Part shown: in pieces, positions 34,499 through 44,176 of the stretch | How the letters are laid out: every line of letters begins with the position of its first letter | Numbering within the stretch: position 1 is the first letter of the stretch | Assembly (NCBI RefSeq): GCF_001428525.1 | Contig: NZ_LMHW01000016.1 | Coordinates: 1 to 64,000 of the forward strand | Direction: 5' to 3' | Source: Flavobacterium sp. Root186 | Lineage (GTDB): Bacteria > Bacteroidota > Bacteroidia > Flavobacteriales > Flavobacteriaceae | Length of the DNA: 64,000 nucleotides | The notes under the pieces: generated by a model | The model's database searches: none | What the model was told of the DNA's origin: nothing | The model's input: the letters and a program-made list of their open reading frames with translations, nothing else | Translations under genes and position numbers: made by a program

Positions 34499-36490
34499 TT
34501 ACATTTTTTTAAGGACAATTTTTTCGTTTTGACTCGCAACAACTTTTTGAAAAATATTTTTCAAACCTGTATATTGCTCTGCTGCAAAAATACTGCTGTT
34601 AATTTCTTTAGAGCAGGTTATTTGAATTTTATTTCCTTCGGCAGCAAAATTCAGCATGTAGATTATATTTTTATCTTCTGTCGCAATTCTAATAGGCTGT
34701 GGCAGAGATTCTATTTGAAAACCTTCTGGAATCTCTATATTCACATTATATTTTTGCTGATTTTTATATCCAAAATAAACTGGCATGACTCTTTGTTCCT
34801 GATTAAATGGATTTTTGTTTCTTGTAAAAAACAATAATGGATTTACGAAAATTTTCCCTCCTATTATATCGGACTGACTGCCTGACGTAAAAGAAAAAGT
34901 TTCTAAAATTGGATCTTTGATATTTGATTTTTGATTCTCAATTTTATAATTTGAAATATTCAGATTTCCTAATTCTGTTTCAAACTTTTCAAGATAATTA
35001 TCCTGGGTTTTAGCGGCATTTTCAACTCTAAACTGATATGCATCATAATCTGTTCGAAGAATTCTGACCTGTCCGCTCATTTTTCCATCTTTATCTATTT
35101 TTGCCATCAAATTAAAACTTTCTTTGGAAGGATTTGAAGGCTCTAAATTGATCTCTACTGAAGTCCCTTCATTTTTTATAAGTCTTCCTTTCCAGTTCAA
35201 AACGTTTAAAGGTAAAATGTTTGGATAAGTATATTTGTGTGTTGCATCTAGTAGAAATTGTTTTCCGTCTATTTCTGCAGCGGCAATGACATAATTAAAT
35301 CCGGTTCTGGTGGGATAGACAGGCAGTCCGTTTTCGATTGTACTTACTAAAACCGGGCTTGCCTCTATTCCTGTCAGTCTAAGCATATTGGTCAAAATGA
35401 AATTAATTTCGGCAACATTTCCCGTTTGGTCTGTATATGCTTTTTTAATTCCTTTATCTGTATAATAACCATAGTTTTCATTCCAGTTCATTTTGTTTTG
35501 AACATAGGTAAAAACCAAGTTAAGTCTTTCGTTTTGAGACTCTACATTTCCAATTAATCGTTTTACATCCTCGACTAAAAAACTCATTTCATTAAGTTCT
35601 TTTCCAAAACTGTCATCTTTAAAAATTGTTTTTGCCACACCTTCCCAAGTCATCGTATAATCTTTTACGGGTTGTTCCGGCATTCTTACTCTTTCCAATT
35701 CGTGCTTAATTGTTCCTTTATAATTTTCAATGTTATTTACATACGGTTCTTCATATAAAGCCGGGACATTTTTTCCTGAATAATAGGCTTCAATTTGTCG
35801 ATATGAAAATGAATTGGTTTGATTGTGTTCGTTTTCGAATGTCTGGCTTCCGGTAGAGAATTTAGAATCGTTTTCCAGTGGAATTCCTCCGATTAAAATT
35901 GGTTTGTAGATGTAAAATTCAGGTATTTCTGTTTTATAATAAAAGTAATTAACCGGAATATCGTATTGCATATCAAAGTCAGGGAATTTTACAATATTCT
36001 CAGACTTCAAAATGTATTTATATTCGATAATAGAACCCACTTTTACATTGGGCAGTGTAATGGCTTTTTCTTTCCAGTAATTATTGATTTTTTTCTTAAA
36101 TGCGCCTTGATTCTCCAGCTTGGTTTTTACTACGGCGCCATTTTCGAGATTATAGGTAATTGCATCAGAAAATTCTAGTCGGTCTTCGTTTAAGTTTTCA
36201 TAACCTATATAAAATCTAACTTTTTGATCAGCCCATTTTAGGCCTTCTTTTTTGTAAATTTTAATTTTGACTTCACAGACATGGTTGGCCGTAAACCCAG
36301 CATCTTTATTGTAACTAAAATAGGTTCTTCCTTTTTTAAATAATATGGCTGCAGAGGCGCTGCTGTCTATTGGATGCACTTTTTCCTGAAGTTCCGCAAT
36401 AGTTACTTTTCCCAATTGATAGTTTTGAGATTGTACTTTTGCGATAAAAACAAAGAAAATTATAGCAATTAAAAATTTTGGCAGCTTCAT
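34499..36490 (-). CDS. DUF3857/transglutaminase-fold protein, catalytic residues lost (third tandem copy)
   Basis: Exported 663-residue protein. Signal peptide, then DUF3857 domain (about 40-260) and a transglutaminase-like domain (about 290-420), then a C-terminal beta-rich region. Where the enzyme-like paralogue (40504-42411) has GDCKALS, this protein has GNVAEIN, and its His position reads FNYVIAA, so Cys and His are missing; the Asp-like LLDATHK remains. It is close in sequence to the genes at 36492 and 38459. The start follows the previous gene after one base, implying translation coupling. Likely a binding or structural protein of the envelope. Confidence 0.82.
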   Translation of the reverse strand: MKLPKFLIAIIFFVFIAKVQSQNYQLGKVTIAELQEKVHPIDSSASAAILFKKGRTYFSYNKDAGFTANHVCEVKIKIYKKEGLKWADQKVRFYIGYENLNEDRLEFSDAITYNLENGAVVKTKLENQGAFKKKINNYWKEKAITLPNVKVGSIIEYKYILKSENIVKFPDFDMQYDIPVNYFYYKTEIPEFYIYKPILIGGIPLENDSKFSTGSQTFENEHNQTNSFSYRQIEAYYSGKNVPALYEEPYVNNIENYKGTIKHELERVRMPEQPVKDYTMTWEGVAKTIFKDDSFGKELNEMSFLVEDVKRLIGNVESQNERLNLVFTYVQNKMNWNENYGYYTDKGIKKAYTDQTGNVAEINFILTNMLRLTGIEASPVLVSTIENGLPVYPTRTGFNYVIAAAEIDGKQFLLDATHKYTYPNILPLNVLNWKGRLIKNEGTSVEINLEPSNPSKESFNLMAKIDKDGKMSGQVRILRTDYDAYQFRVENAAKTQDNYLEKFETELGNLNISNYKIENQKSNIKDPILETFSFTSGSQSDIIGGKIFVNPLLFFTRNKNPFNQEQRVMPVYFGYKNQQKYNVNIEIPEGFQIESLPQPIRIATEDKNIIYMLNFAAEGNKIQITCSKEINSSIFAAEQYTGLKNIFQKVVASQNEKIVLKKM

Positions 36491-36491
36491 A

Positions 36492-38456
36492 TTATATTCT
36501 TTTTAATACTATTTTTTCGTTTTGATTGGCTAACATTTTCTGATAAAGATTTTTCAATCCATTATATTGATCTGCTTCAAAAACGCTATTCTTAATAACT
36601 TTTGAGCAGCTAATTTGTATTCTGTCATCGACATTCACAATATCTAAAACAAAAACTATCTCTTTATTTTCTGATGAAATCTGAATAGGTTTAGGCATTG
36701 ATTCTATTTTATAACCTGCAGGAATTTCCAGATTTATAATAATTTCCTCCTCCGAAGGATAACCAAAATAAATAGGCAATACCCTTTTTTCCTGATTAAA
36801 TGGATTTTTCGTTTTGGTTAAAAACAGCAAAGGATTTAAAAATATCTTATCGTTGATAATCTCTGATTGATTTTCTGCCGTGAAAGAAAAAGTTTCTAAA
36901 ACGGGTTCTGCAAGATTTGTTTTTTTATTTTCTATTTTATAATCCGATATCTTCAGATTTCCTAATTCTTCTTCTAACTTTTCAAGATAAGTTTCCTCAT
37001 TTTTATTGTCATTTTCTACCCTAAAACCATACGCTTCATAATTTGCTCTCTGAATTCTGGCTTTACCATTCATTTTCCCTGAATCATCCATTTTCACCAG
37101 AACGTTTGTATATTCCTTAGATAAGTTTACTGGAATTAAATCAATTTCCTGCGAGGTGCCGTCTTTTTTGATCAGTCTTCCTTTCCAGTTTAATAGATTT
37201 AGTGGTAATATATCTGGTGAAGCGAGCTTGTGAGCCGCATCTAAAAGTATTTGCTTTCCATCAATTTCAGCAGAAGCAATAACATAATTAAAACCCGTTT
37301 TTGTGGGATAAACAGGTATGCCGTTTTCAATCGTGCTTACCAAAACCGGATTTGCTTCTATACCTGCTATTTTTAGCATGTTTATCAATATAAAATTGAT
37401 TTCTGCAACATTCCCAATTTGGTCTTTATAGGCTTTTATAACACCTTTATCGGTATGGTAACCCTTTTCTCCATTCCAATTCATTTTATTTTGGAGAAAA
37501 TTAAAAATAATATCTAATTTTTCTTTTTGAGATTCAACGTTGGTAACTAATCGTTCTACATCTTCAGCTAGAAATTCTTTTTCTTTTAATTCATTTCCAA
37601 AACTTTCACTTTTGTAAATTATATTCACCACATCCTGCCAAGGATCTGCAGACTCTATGAAGGGCATATTTTGAAGTCTTTTCCCTTGTAATTCGTTATG
37701 TATGGAACTGAGATAATTATTTATATTGTCAATATAATTTTCTTCAAAGAGTGCCGGAATATTATAGGCTTTATAAGTATTATTGGCCACTTTATAAGTC
37801 ACTCCGTATATTTCTTTATTTTCTGTCAGATGAGATTCATTTTCTATTTTATTAAATCCTATTAACAATGTTTTGTAAATATAAAACTCCGGAATTTCAG
37901 TTTTATATTCTGCATAATTAACCGGTATATTAAACTGAAAATCAAAATCAGGAAGCCGAACTAACATTTCTGTTTTTAAAATGTATTTAAACTCTATTAT
38001 TGAGCCCTCTTTTACATTAGGAAAAGTAATGGATGCTTCGTTCCAATATTTATTTTTTTTCGCCTTAAAACTACCCTCGCTTTTTAATGGCGTTTTTACG
38101 ATTACACCGTTTTCAAGATTGTATGTTACCGCATCCGAAAATTTAACTGTATCATCATTCAAACCATCATAACCCACATAATAAGGAACTTTTTGATTTG
38201 CCCAGCTTAAGCCGCCTTTTTTATAAATTTTAATTTTTATTTCGTAGACATTATTCGAAACAAAACCTGCTGATGGACTATGAGTAAAAAAAGTCCTTCC
38301 TTTTTTAAATAAAATAGCAGCGGATGCGCTGCTATCTTTTGGATGCATTTTTTCTTCAAGTTCAGCAATAGTTACTTTTCCTAACTCGTAATTTTGAGAT
38401 TGTACCTTTACAATAAAAAGGAAAAATAAAATAAATACTGAACTTGAAATTTTCAT
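36492..38456 (-). CDS. DUF3857/transglutaminase-fold protein, catalytic residues lost (second tandem copy)
   Basis: Exported 654-residue paralogue of its neighbours, with the same order: signal peptide (MKISSSVFILFFLFIVKVQS), then ELGKVTIAELEEKMHPKDSSASAAILFKKGRTFF, DUF3857 fold, transglutaminase-like core and C-terminal strands ending in QNEKIVLKRI. The catalytic region reads IGNVAEINFILINMLKIAGIEANPV with no Cys and FNYVIASAE with no His. The high identity to the 34499 gene over the whole length, including the C-terminal end, indicates recent duplication. Cotranscribed with both neighbours (2-base gap). Confidence 0.82.
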   Translation of the reverse strand: MKISSSVFILFFLFIVKVQSQNYELGKVTIAELEEKMHPKDSSASAAILFKKGRTFFTHSPSAGFVSNNVYEIKIKIYKKGGLSWANQKVPYYVGYDGLNDDTVKFSDAVTYNLENGVIVKTPLKSEGSFKAKKNKYWNEASITFPNVKEGSIIEFKYILKTEMLVRLPDFDFQFNIPVNYAEYKTEIPEFYIYKTLLIGFNKIENESHLTENKEIYGVTYKVANNTYKAYNIPALFEENYIDNINNYLSSIHNELQGKRLQNMPFIESADPWQDVVNIIYKSESFGNELKEKEFLAEDVERLVTNVESQKEKLDIIFNFLQNKMNWNGEKGYHTDKGVIKAYKDQIGNVAEINFILINMLKIAGIEANPVLVSTIENGIPVYPTKTGFNYVIASAEIDGKQILLDAAHKLASPDILPLNLLNWKGRLIKKDGTSQEIDLIPVNLSKEYTNVLVKMDDSGKMNGKARIQRANYEAYGFRVENDNKNEETYLEKLEEELGNLKISDYKIENKKTNLAEPVLETFSFTAENQSEIINDKIFLNPLLFLTKTKNPFNQEKRVLPIYFGYPSEEEIIINLEIPAGYKIESMPKPIQISSENKEIVFVLDIVNVDDRIQISCSKVIKNSVFEADQYNGLKNLYQKMLANQNEKIVLKRI

Positions 38457-38458
38457 AA

Positions 38459-40483
38459 TTAGATTCTTTTTAAAACTATTTTTTCTGTCTCTTTAGCAAC
38501 CATTGCTTTGTAATATTCTTTCAGCATTTCATATTTTTCAGGTGATACAATTGCCTCGTTTATTTGATGCAAAATTGATAATTGAAGTACATTTGCACTT
38601 GCAGCAATATTAAACTTAAAAGTACCCAAATTACCTTCCATAGATACAGCTGCCGGAGCTGGTAATGTCTCAACTGTAAAACCTTCCGGAATTTGAATTG
38701 TAATATTGAATTTATCCGTAAAAGGATAACTAAAATCTACAGGATATTCCCTAACCTCTTGCGTAAATGGGTTTTTATCTTTTGTAAAAAACAGCATTGG
38801 ACTAACGTAAATTTTTCCTCCAATAAGTTCACATAAATTTGTTCCCGTAAAAGAATAAGTCTCTGTTATAGGCTGTAAAATATCTTTTTCATTTGTTTTG
38901 ACGTATTCGCTAATTTCGATTTTATTGTTTCGATTTTCCAGTTTTTCAAGATATTCTTCTTCCTTCAGACTGCTAATATTATCTCTCGTAATCATAGCAT
39001 TATAGTCTGTAGATTGTCTTCTTGCTTTTCCTGTAACTTTACCATCGGCATCAATACTGTATGTCATGAAAACATTATCATTGGATGTTTTTTCAGGCAT
39101 TAAATTGATTTCTTCAGATGTTCCGTCTTTTCGTATTAATCTTCCTGACCAATTGAGAACTCTTAACGGTAAAATATTTGGAGTTGAAAGTTTCTCAGAC
39201 GCATCTAATAAAATATATCCGTTTGGAGTTTCTACCGCTGCAATTACATAATTAAATGCCGTTCGATTAGGAAATAAAGCTATCCCGTTAGAACGTGTAC
39301 TAACCAATACCGGATTTGCAGTTAAGCCAGAATAGCGCAACATTGCAGTAAGCATCAAATTAATATCGGCAATATTTCCTGTTTTTTCTTTGTACGCTTT
39401 TCGAACCCCATTATCACAGCTGTAGCCTGTGTAATTGTTCCATTTTACACTAGATTTAACATGGTTAAAAACAGCCCATATTTTTTCCTCTGGAGTGTTT
39501 AGACCTGTCAGCAGTTTTTTCAAATCATCTTCAAAATATCCTGTTTTGTTTAATTCTGGTCCAAAATCATCATAATCATAAATTGTTTTCACTACGGAAT
39601 TCCAATCTGTAGAATAGGGTTTCATTGGTCGGTTAGGGAATTTTGTCATTGATAATTCATGAGAAATAGAAGAAGTATAATTATCAATATTGTTAACAAA
39701 AGCTTCCTCTTTCATTGCCGGGAAATTCTCAGCGATATATGTTGTTTTAGTTTCTAAATAGTCAAATTTATCCTGAGTAAATTCTGTCCTAACAGCTCCG
39801 CCGCCAAATCCTCCTGAGTTATATCTTTCTTTCGAATTTATAATAATTGCTTTGTTATTTTTTTCTACAGTCATTTTAGGAAAGATATACCCTTTTTGTC
39901 TTGGACTAAAAACATAATATTCAGGTACATATGTAGAAAATTCAGAATAGTTTACCGGAATGCTTGTTTGAAAATCCCAATCACGGATCATCCCGTCACT
40001 CGGGCTTTTTATAGTGTATTTAAATTCTATAACTGAGCCTTCTTTAACATTTGGCATCGTTATCTTTTTTTGACTTCTGTATTTACTCACAACTTCATCA
40101 AATATACCATCACTTTTTAGTTTGGTACCTTCGACTTTTCCCCCAACTAAATTATATGTTACGGCATCACTGAATGTAACTTTTTCTCTGAACTCACTAT
40201 TATAAATGTACAAGACTTCATGGTTTGCCCAATCATAGCCTTCTTTTTTATATATTTTTATACGTGTCTCAACATCAGTAATTGTCACAAAACCATCTGT
40301 TTGATCGTATTCAATTCTGGCTTTTCCTCTTTTATACAATATAGCAGCCGCTGCAGATGAATCTTTTGGATGCACTTTTTGTTCCAGCTCTGCAATAGAA
40401 ACTTTTCCTAATTTAAATTCCTGCGCAGTTACTTTTGAAATAAACAACAATAAAATTACCAGGCTAAAAATCTTGATTTTCAT
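38459..40483 (-). CDS. DUF3857/transglutaminase-fold protein, catalytic residues lost (first tandem copy)
   Basis: Exported 674-residue member of the array. Signal peptide MKIKIFSLVILLLFISKVTA, DUF3857 domain, then GYSCDNGVRKAYKEKTGNIADINLML: the Cys normally in GDC is Ile. FNYVIAAVETPNGYILLDASEK again lacks His. It carries an extra Gly-rich stretch (YNSGGFGGG) near residue 225 not found in the others. The C-terminal end KEYYKAMVAKETEKIVLKRI matches the other two. Somewhat more diverged than the following two copies, consistent with an older duplication. Confidence 0.82.
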   Translation of the reverse strand: MKIKIFSLVILLLFISKVTAQEFKLGKVSIAELEQKVHPKDSSAAAAILYKRGKARIEYDQTDGFVTITDVETRIKIYKKEGYDWANHEVLYIYNSEFREKVTFSDAVTYNLVGGKVEGTKLKSDGIFDEVVSKYRSQKKITMPNVKEGSVIEFKYTIKSPSDGMIRDWDFQTSIPVNYSEFSTYVPEYYVFSPRQKGYIFPKMTVEKNNKAIIINSKERYNSGGFGGGAVRTEFTQDKFDYLETKTTYIAENFPAMKEEAFVNNIDNYTSSISHELSMTKFPNRPMKPYSTDWNSVVKTIYDYDDFGPELNKTGYFEDDLKKLLTGLNTPEEKIWAVFNHVKSSVKWNNYTGYSCDNGVRKAYKEKTGNIADINLMLTAMLRYSGLTANPVLVSTRSNGIALFPNRTAFNYVIAAVETPNGYILLDASEKLSTPNILPLRVLNWSGRLIRKDGTSEEINLMPEKTSNDNVFMTYSIDADGKVTGKARRQSTDYNAMITRDNISSLKEEEYLEKLENRNNKIEISEYVKTNEKDILQPITETYSFTGTNLCELIGGKIYVSPMLFFTKDKNPFTQEVREYPVDFSYPFTDKFNITIQIPEGFTVETLPAPAAVSMEGNLGTFKFNIAASANVLQLSILHQINEAIVSPEKYEMLKEYYKAMVAKETEKIVLKRI

Positions 40484-40503
40484 TATTTTATTTTTGATTT
40501 TGG

Positions 40504-42411
40504 TTAGTTTTTGTTTAATATGATTTTGGCATTATCATTTCTTGACACCTGCTCTATAAAAAGACGGTATTCGTCATATTCTTTGCTTGAATATTTCCCT
40601 TTATTTACAAACATTGAGCGTTTGTATATCAGTTTATTATTGTCCTTCTTGATGATTTCGGTTTTGTATTCTCCAAATTTGCCTTTTAATTCAAAGTTTG
40701 AAGGCAGAAATTCTATTGAAAAACCAGCCGGAAGATTGATTTCGATTTCATCTGTATCTAAATATCCTCGCTGAATTTGAAATGGATTTTTACGGTTTCT
40801 AATTCGTTTTATATTTCCTGTATATTGATTAAAAGCATCAACCACAAACATCATTTTAGTACCCGAAAGTGTTCCGTAATTTGAAGCATTCATCTGAGCA
40901 TCTTCAATAAAACGAACATTTTCCTTGTCGTTTGTAAAAGTTATTCTGCCCAATTTCAAATTATTGATATTATCCCAATACTCTTTGTAATGTTCTTCTT
41001 TTTCATTTGGCTGCATGGTTTCAACTCTTGATTTGGAAGCGTATTGACTTCCTTGCGATGCAATTTTTAAAACCCCCGAAAAATTTCCGTTTTCATCAAT
41101 TGTATAAGTTCCTTTTCCGTCCTGAATATTTCCTTTATCATCGTAAATTTTAGTACGAACAATTTCTCCTCCTTCAGGTTTTACTACCAAAACATCACGA
41201 TCATCTGTAAAAACTCCCTGATATCCAAAAGGATCATCCTGACTTGTACATTCTAACCAGATATAATTATTCCCATTTGGAACAGCAAGAATCATATGAT
41301 TACCCTGCATCGAAACGAAATCTGACTGAATATCTAACTTATAACGATCTCCATATAAAATAGTATTATAAGATGGAACACCTACAACCTCCAGAAGTGC
41401 TTTTGTATAATTCGATAGTGCTTTACAATCTCCATATCCTAAACGATCTACATCACTGGCAAACATAGGTTTCCATCCTCCGATACCAACTGCAATATTC
41501 ACATATCTGGACTTTTTTTGAACATAATCGTAAATAATTTTTGCTTTTTTGACAGGATCTTTTTCGTCTCCCACAAGTGCTTTTATTTTTACTTTGGTTT
41601 CATCAGGTAAAACAGTAGTCCCATTTAAGATTTTCTCTCCATACCATTTTCCAAATGCTTCCCATGTAGTAGCTTTTCCGTCAACTCCTTCTAAGTGAAA
41701 ATTTTCTAATCCCATCATAACTTTAGGAAAAAGCTCCCCGTAAGACGGACTTAAATCTTCTTGTTTCTGAGCAGTAATATTTGTTGCTATGTAGCCTAAA
41801 TTCGTATCTGTATCAGTCGTTTTTTTAATATTGAAACCATCAAATCGGAATTCTTTCTTTTTAAATCCCAATTCTTTAGGAAAGGTAACATTCAAAGCAC
41901 ATTTCTCTACGCTTAGATTATAAGCGCCCAAGAAATACCATTGTGGTATAAAAGCGGTATTTGAAGTTTCCGTTTCACAGGTGTAAACAATTGTAAAAGG
42001 ATATGAAATTGGTGTATAATCTAAATAAAGTACCCGATTATCTGAAAACAGCGTACTGCCGCTAACTGCACTTTGGTCCCTAAAATCTTTCCGTTTTATT
42101 TTTTTTATCTCATTTCCTAATGCATCATAAACTATAGCTTCTATACTTTTTATTGAAGTAGTTTTATCATAATGCGCATAAGCATCAATATCATTTAAAC
42201 CTTTTTCATTTAAGACAGAAACCACTCTTTGGGTTTTGATATTCATACTTCTTTGCGAAGCAATAACAATATCCATCTGATCTAAGCGTAGAACAGCATT
42301 AGCATTTTGTTTAAGACTATCAGGTATAAATAATGTAGAATAATTATTCTTCTGAGCAGAAGAAATAAGGGAAAATAAGATAAAAAAAAGCCTAAAACAG
42401 GTAGATTTCAT
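40504..42411 (-). CDS. DUF3857/transglutaminase-like protein with intact catalytic residues
   Basis: First gene of the array, 635 residues, exported. It has the DUF3857 domain and a transglutaminase-like core with GYGDCKALSNYTKALLEVVGVPSYNTILYGD (nucleophile Cys) and GNHMILAVPNGNNYIWLECTSQDD (His and acidic residue), so it is a plausible active member, a peptidase or crosslinker. It shares the overall plan but only limited identity with the three following copies. Separated from the next gene by 20 bases. A TATATTTG -7 element lies 17 bases before its ATG. Substrate unknown. Confidence 0.82.
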   Translation of the reverse strand: MKSTCFRLFFILFSLISSAQKNNYSTLFIPDSLKQNANAVLRLDQMDIVIASQRSMNIKTQRVVSVLNEKGLNDIDAYAHYDKTTSIKSIEAIVYDALGNEIKKIKRKDFRDQSAVSGSTLFSDNRVLYLDYTPISYPFTIVYTCETETSNTAFIPQWYFLGAYNLSVEKCALNVTFPKELGFKKKEFRFDGFNIKKTTDTDTNLGYIATNITAQKQEDLSPSYGELFPKVMMGLENFHLEGVDGKATTWEAFGKWYGEKILNGTTVLPDETKVKIKALVGDEKDPVKKAKIIYDYVQKKSRYVNIAVGIGGWKPMFASDVDRLGYGDCKALSNYTKALLEVVGVPSYNTILYGDRYKLDIQSDFVSMQGNHMILAVPNGNNYIWLECTSQDDPFGYQGVFTDDRDVLVVKPEGGEIVRTKIYDDKGNIQDGKGTYTIDENGNFSGVLKIASQGSQYASKSRVETMQPNEKEEHYKEYWDNINNLKLGRITFTNDKENVRFIEDAQMNASNYGTLSGTKMMFVVDAFNQYTGNIKRIRNRKNPFQIQRGYLDTDEIEINLPAGFSIEFLPSNFELKGKFGEYKTEIIKKDNNKLIYKRSMFVNKGKYSSKEYDEYRLFIEQVSRNDNAKIILNKN

Positions 42412-42427
42412 TAGTAAGTAATTTCGT

Positions 42428-42435
42428 CAAATATA
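42428..42435 (-). promoter_or_regulatory. -7 element (TATATTTG) of the DUF3857 operon
   Basis: Full match to TAnnTTTG 17 bases before the ATG at 42411; no clear TTG at the -33 distance. Probably starts the four-gene array and mazG. Confidence 0.45.
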
Positions 42436-42475
42436 TATTATTTTTAGAAATTCTTAACACTTGTTGAATTTATTT

Positions 42476-42928
42476 TTACTCCTTGTTTTTACTGTCTATA
42501 AGGATCGTTACTGGGCCATCATTTAACAAGCTGACTTTCATATCGGCACCAAAAATTCCTGTTTGCACTTTTTTACCAAACTCTTTTTCTAAAGCTTTTA
42601 CAAAGTTTTCATACATTGGAATTGCGAATTCTGGTTTTGAAGCTTTTATGTAAGATGGTCGGTTTCCTTTTTTTGTAGAAGCGTGAAGTGTAAACTGACT
42701 GACAACAATAATTTCGCCGTCGACATCCTGAACCGAACAGTTCATGACATCATTTTCGTCGCCAAAAATTCTCATTTTTATAATTTTTCCGGCAAGCCAG
42801 TCAATATCTTCCTGAGTATCGGCATCTTCAATTCCAACTAAAACTAATAATCCTTTTTTAATATCGGCTGTTATTTGGTTATCAACGGTTACGGATGCCT
42901 CGGAAACTCTTTGTACGACTACTTTCAT
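42476..42928 (-). CDS. dtd: D-aminoacyl-tRNA deacylase
   Basis: Hydrolyses D-amino acids (and glycine) mischarged on tRNA, a proofreading step. The two signature motifs are present: VVSQFTLHA (residues about 75-83) and the Gly-cisPro motif NDGPVTILIDS near the C-terminus. MKVVVQRVSEASVTVD is the normal N-terminus. Full length at 150 residues. It lies 139 bases behind rsgA in the same direction and may be cotranscribed. Confidence 0.96.
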   Translation of the reverse strand: MKVVVQRVSEASVTVDNQITADIKKGLLVLVGIEDADTQEDIDWLAGKIIKMRIFGDENDVMNCSVQDVDGEIIVVSQFTLHASTKKGNRPSYIKASKPEFAIPMYENFVKALEKEFGKKVQTGIFGADMKVSLLNDGPVTILIDSKNKE

Positions 42929-43067
42929 TATTACAGAAGATGGTTTGATGCCACAGATTAAAGGATTTAACGGATTTTAAACTAGCCTTAGATGTACTGC
43001 AGTGCATCTCTACATTTGAATACGTCGTGTTTTTGGAATTTGGAATTTGAAAAAATTGGAATTTCAA

Positions 43068-44045
43068 TTACTTTCTCGTTTCATCACTCGCTGCACGATC
43101 TTCGCCATAAATATCGGTGCGGTAATGTTCATCATCACCTTCAAGAATTTTCAGATAACTGTTATAACGTGACCATGCAATTTCATCTTTTTCTAAAGCT
43201 GCTTTTATGGCGCAATGAGGTTCTTCTTTATGCAGACAATTATTAAACTTGCATTGATCTTTCAGTTTAAAGAATTCAGGAAAATAGCCGCTGATTTCTT
43301 CTTTTTCCATATCTACAATTCCAAAACCTTTGATTCCTGGAGTGTCAATAATTCGGGCATCAAAAGATAAATCATACATTTCAGCAAAAGTTGTTGTATG
43401 TTGCCCTTGTTTGCTTTGTTCTGAAATTACGGTAGTTTTAAGATGCAAACTTGGTTCCATCGCATTTACCAAAGTTGATTTTCCAACTCCGGAATGTCCT
43501 GAAAACATACTCACTTTACCAATCATCATTTCTTTAAGTTGATCAACCCCTTTGTTTTCGGTAGATGAAATTCTAAGGCATTTATATCCAATTTCGGTAT
43601 ATATATGCTGTAAGTAAAGCTGATCGTCTAAAGTCTGTTCGTTAAGTGTATCAATTTTGTTGAATATCAAAATTGCTTCAATTCCGTATGCTTCTGCAGT
43701 AACTAAAAAACGATCTATAAAACTTGTAGTTGTGGGCGGATTATCAATTGTAACCAGTAAAAAAACCTGGTCGATATTTGATGCAATAATGTGAATCTGT
43801 TTGGATAAGTTAACAGATTTACGAACAATGTAATTTTTTCTTTCGTGAATTTTATGAATCGTTCCCGTTAAGGCATCCGAAGTTTCTTCTAATTCATAAT
43901 CGACAATATCGCCTACAGCAATTGGGTTGGTACTTTTAATACCTTTCATTCTGAATTTCCCTTTCATACGGCACTCAATAAAATCACCTTTTTCAGATTT
44001 TACGGTGTACCAGCTTCCTGTAGATTTATATACGATTCCTGTCAT
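43068..44045 (-). CDS. rsgA: ribosome small subunit-dependent GTPase A
   Basis: Circularly permuted GTPase that helps mature the 30S subunit. OB-fold at about 1-70; then the G motifs in permuted order: G4 NKID (IFNKIDTLNEQ), G1 GHSGVGKSTL, G3 DTPG (IIDTPGIKGFGI). The C-terminal zinc site is CKFNNCLHKEEPHCAIKAAL. Length 325 residues is normal. Confidence 0.96.
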   Translation of the reverse strand: MTGIVYKSTGSWYTVKSEKGDFIECRMKGKFRMKGIKSTNPIAVGDIVDYELEETSDALTGTIHKIHERKNYIVRKSVNLSKQIHIIASNIDQVFLLVTIDNPPTTTSFIDRFLVTAEAYGIEAILIFNKIDTLNEQTLDDQLYLQHIYTEIGYKCLRISSTENKGVDQLKEMMIGKVSMFSGHSGVGKSTLVNAMEPSLHLKTTVISEQSKQGQHTTTFAEMYDLSFDARIIDTPGIKGFGIVDMEKEEISGYFPEFFKLKDQCKFNNCLHKEEPHCAIKAALEKDEIAWSRYNSYLKILEGDDEHYRTDIYGEDRAASDETRK

Positions 44046-44087
44046 TCAAATTTTAGATTTCTGATTTTAGATTGCTCTTAAAGCTAA

Positions 44088-44149
44088 AAATTTTAAAAGG
44101 CAAAATTACGTTTTTAGAATTGAACAACGCAACTTCGCCTTTTAAAATT
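44088..44149. repeat. loose inverted repeat ttttaaaaggc / gccttttaaaa
   Basis: Arms aaattttaaaaggc and gccttttaaaatt, about 35 bases apart, between the VIT gene stop and the rsgA start. It could end transcription of the VIT gene but the loop is long for an intrinsic terminator. Confidence 0.4.
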
Positions 44150-44176
44150 AAAATCTATCTTTTGAATTTATGAATC

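Noticed and set aside
42882-43067. Minus-strand frame between dtd and rsgA.
   Set aside because: Its sequence is intergenic A/T text with no coding pattern and overlaps the dtd start.
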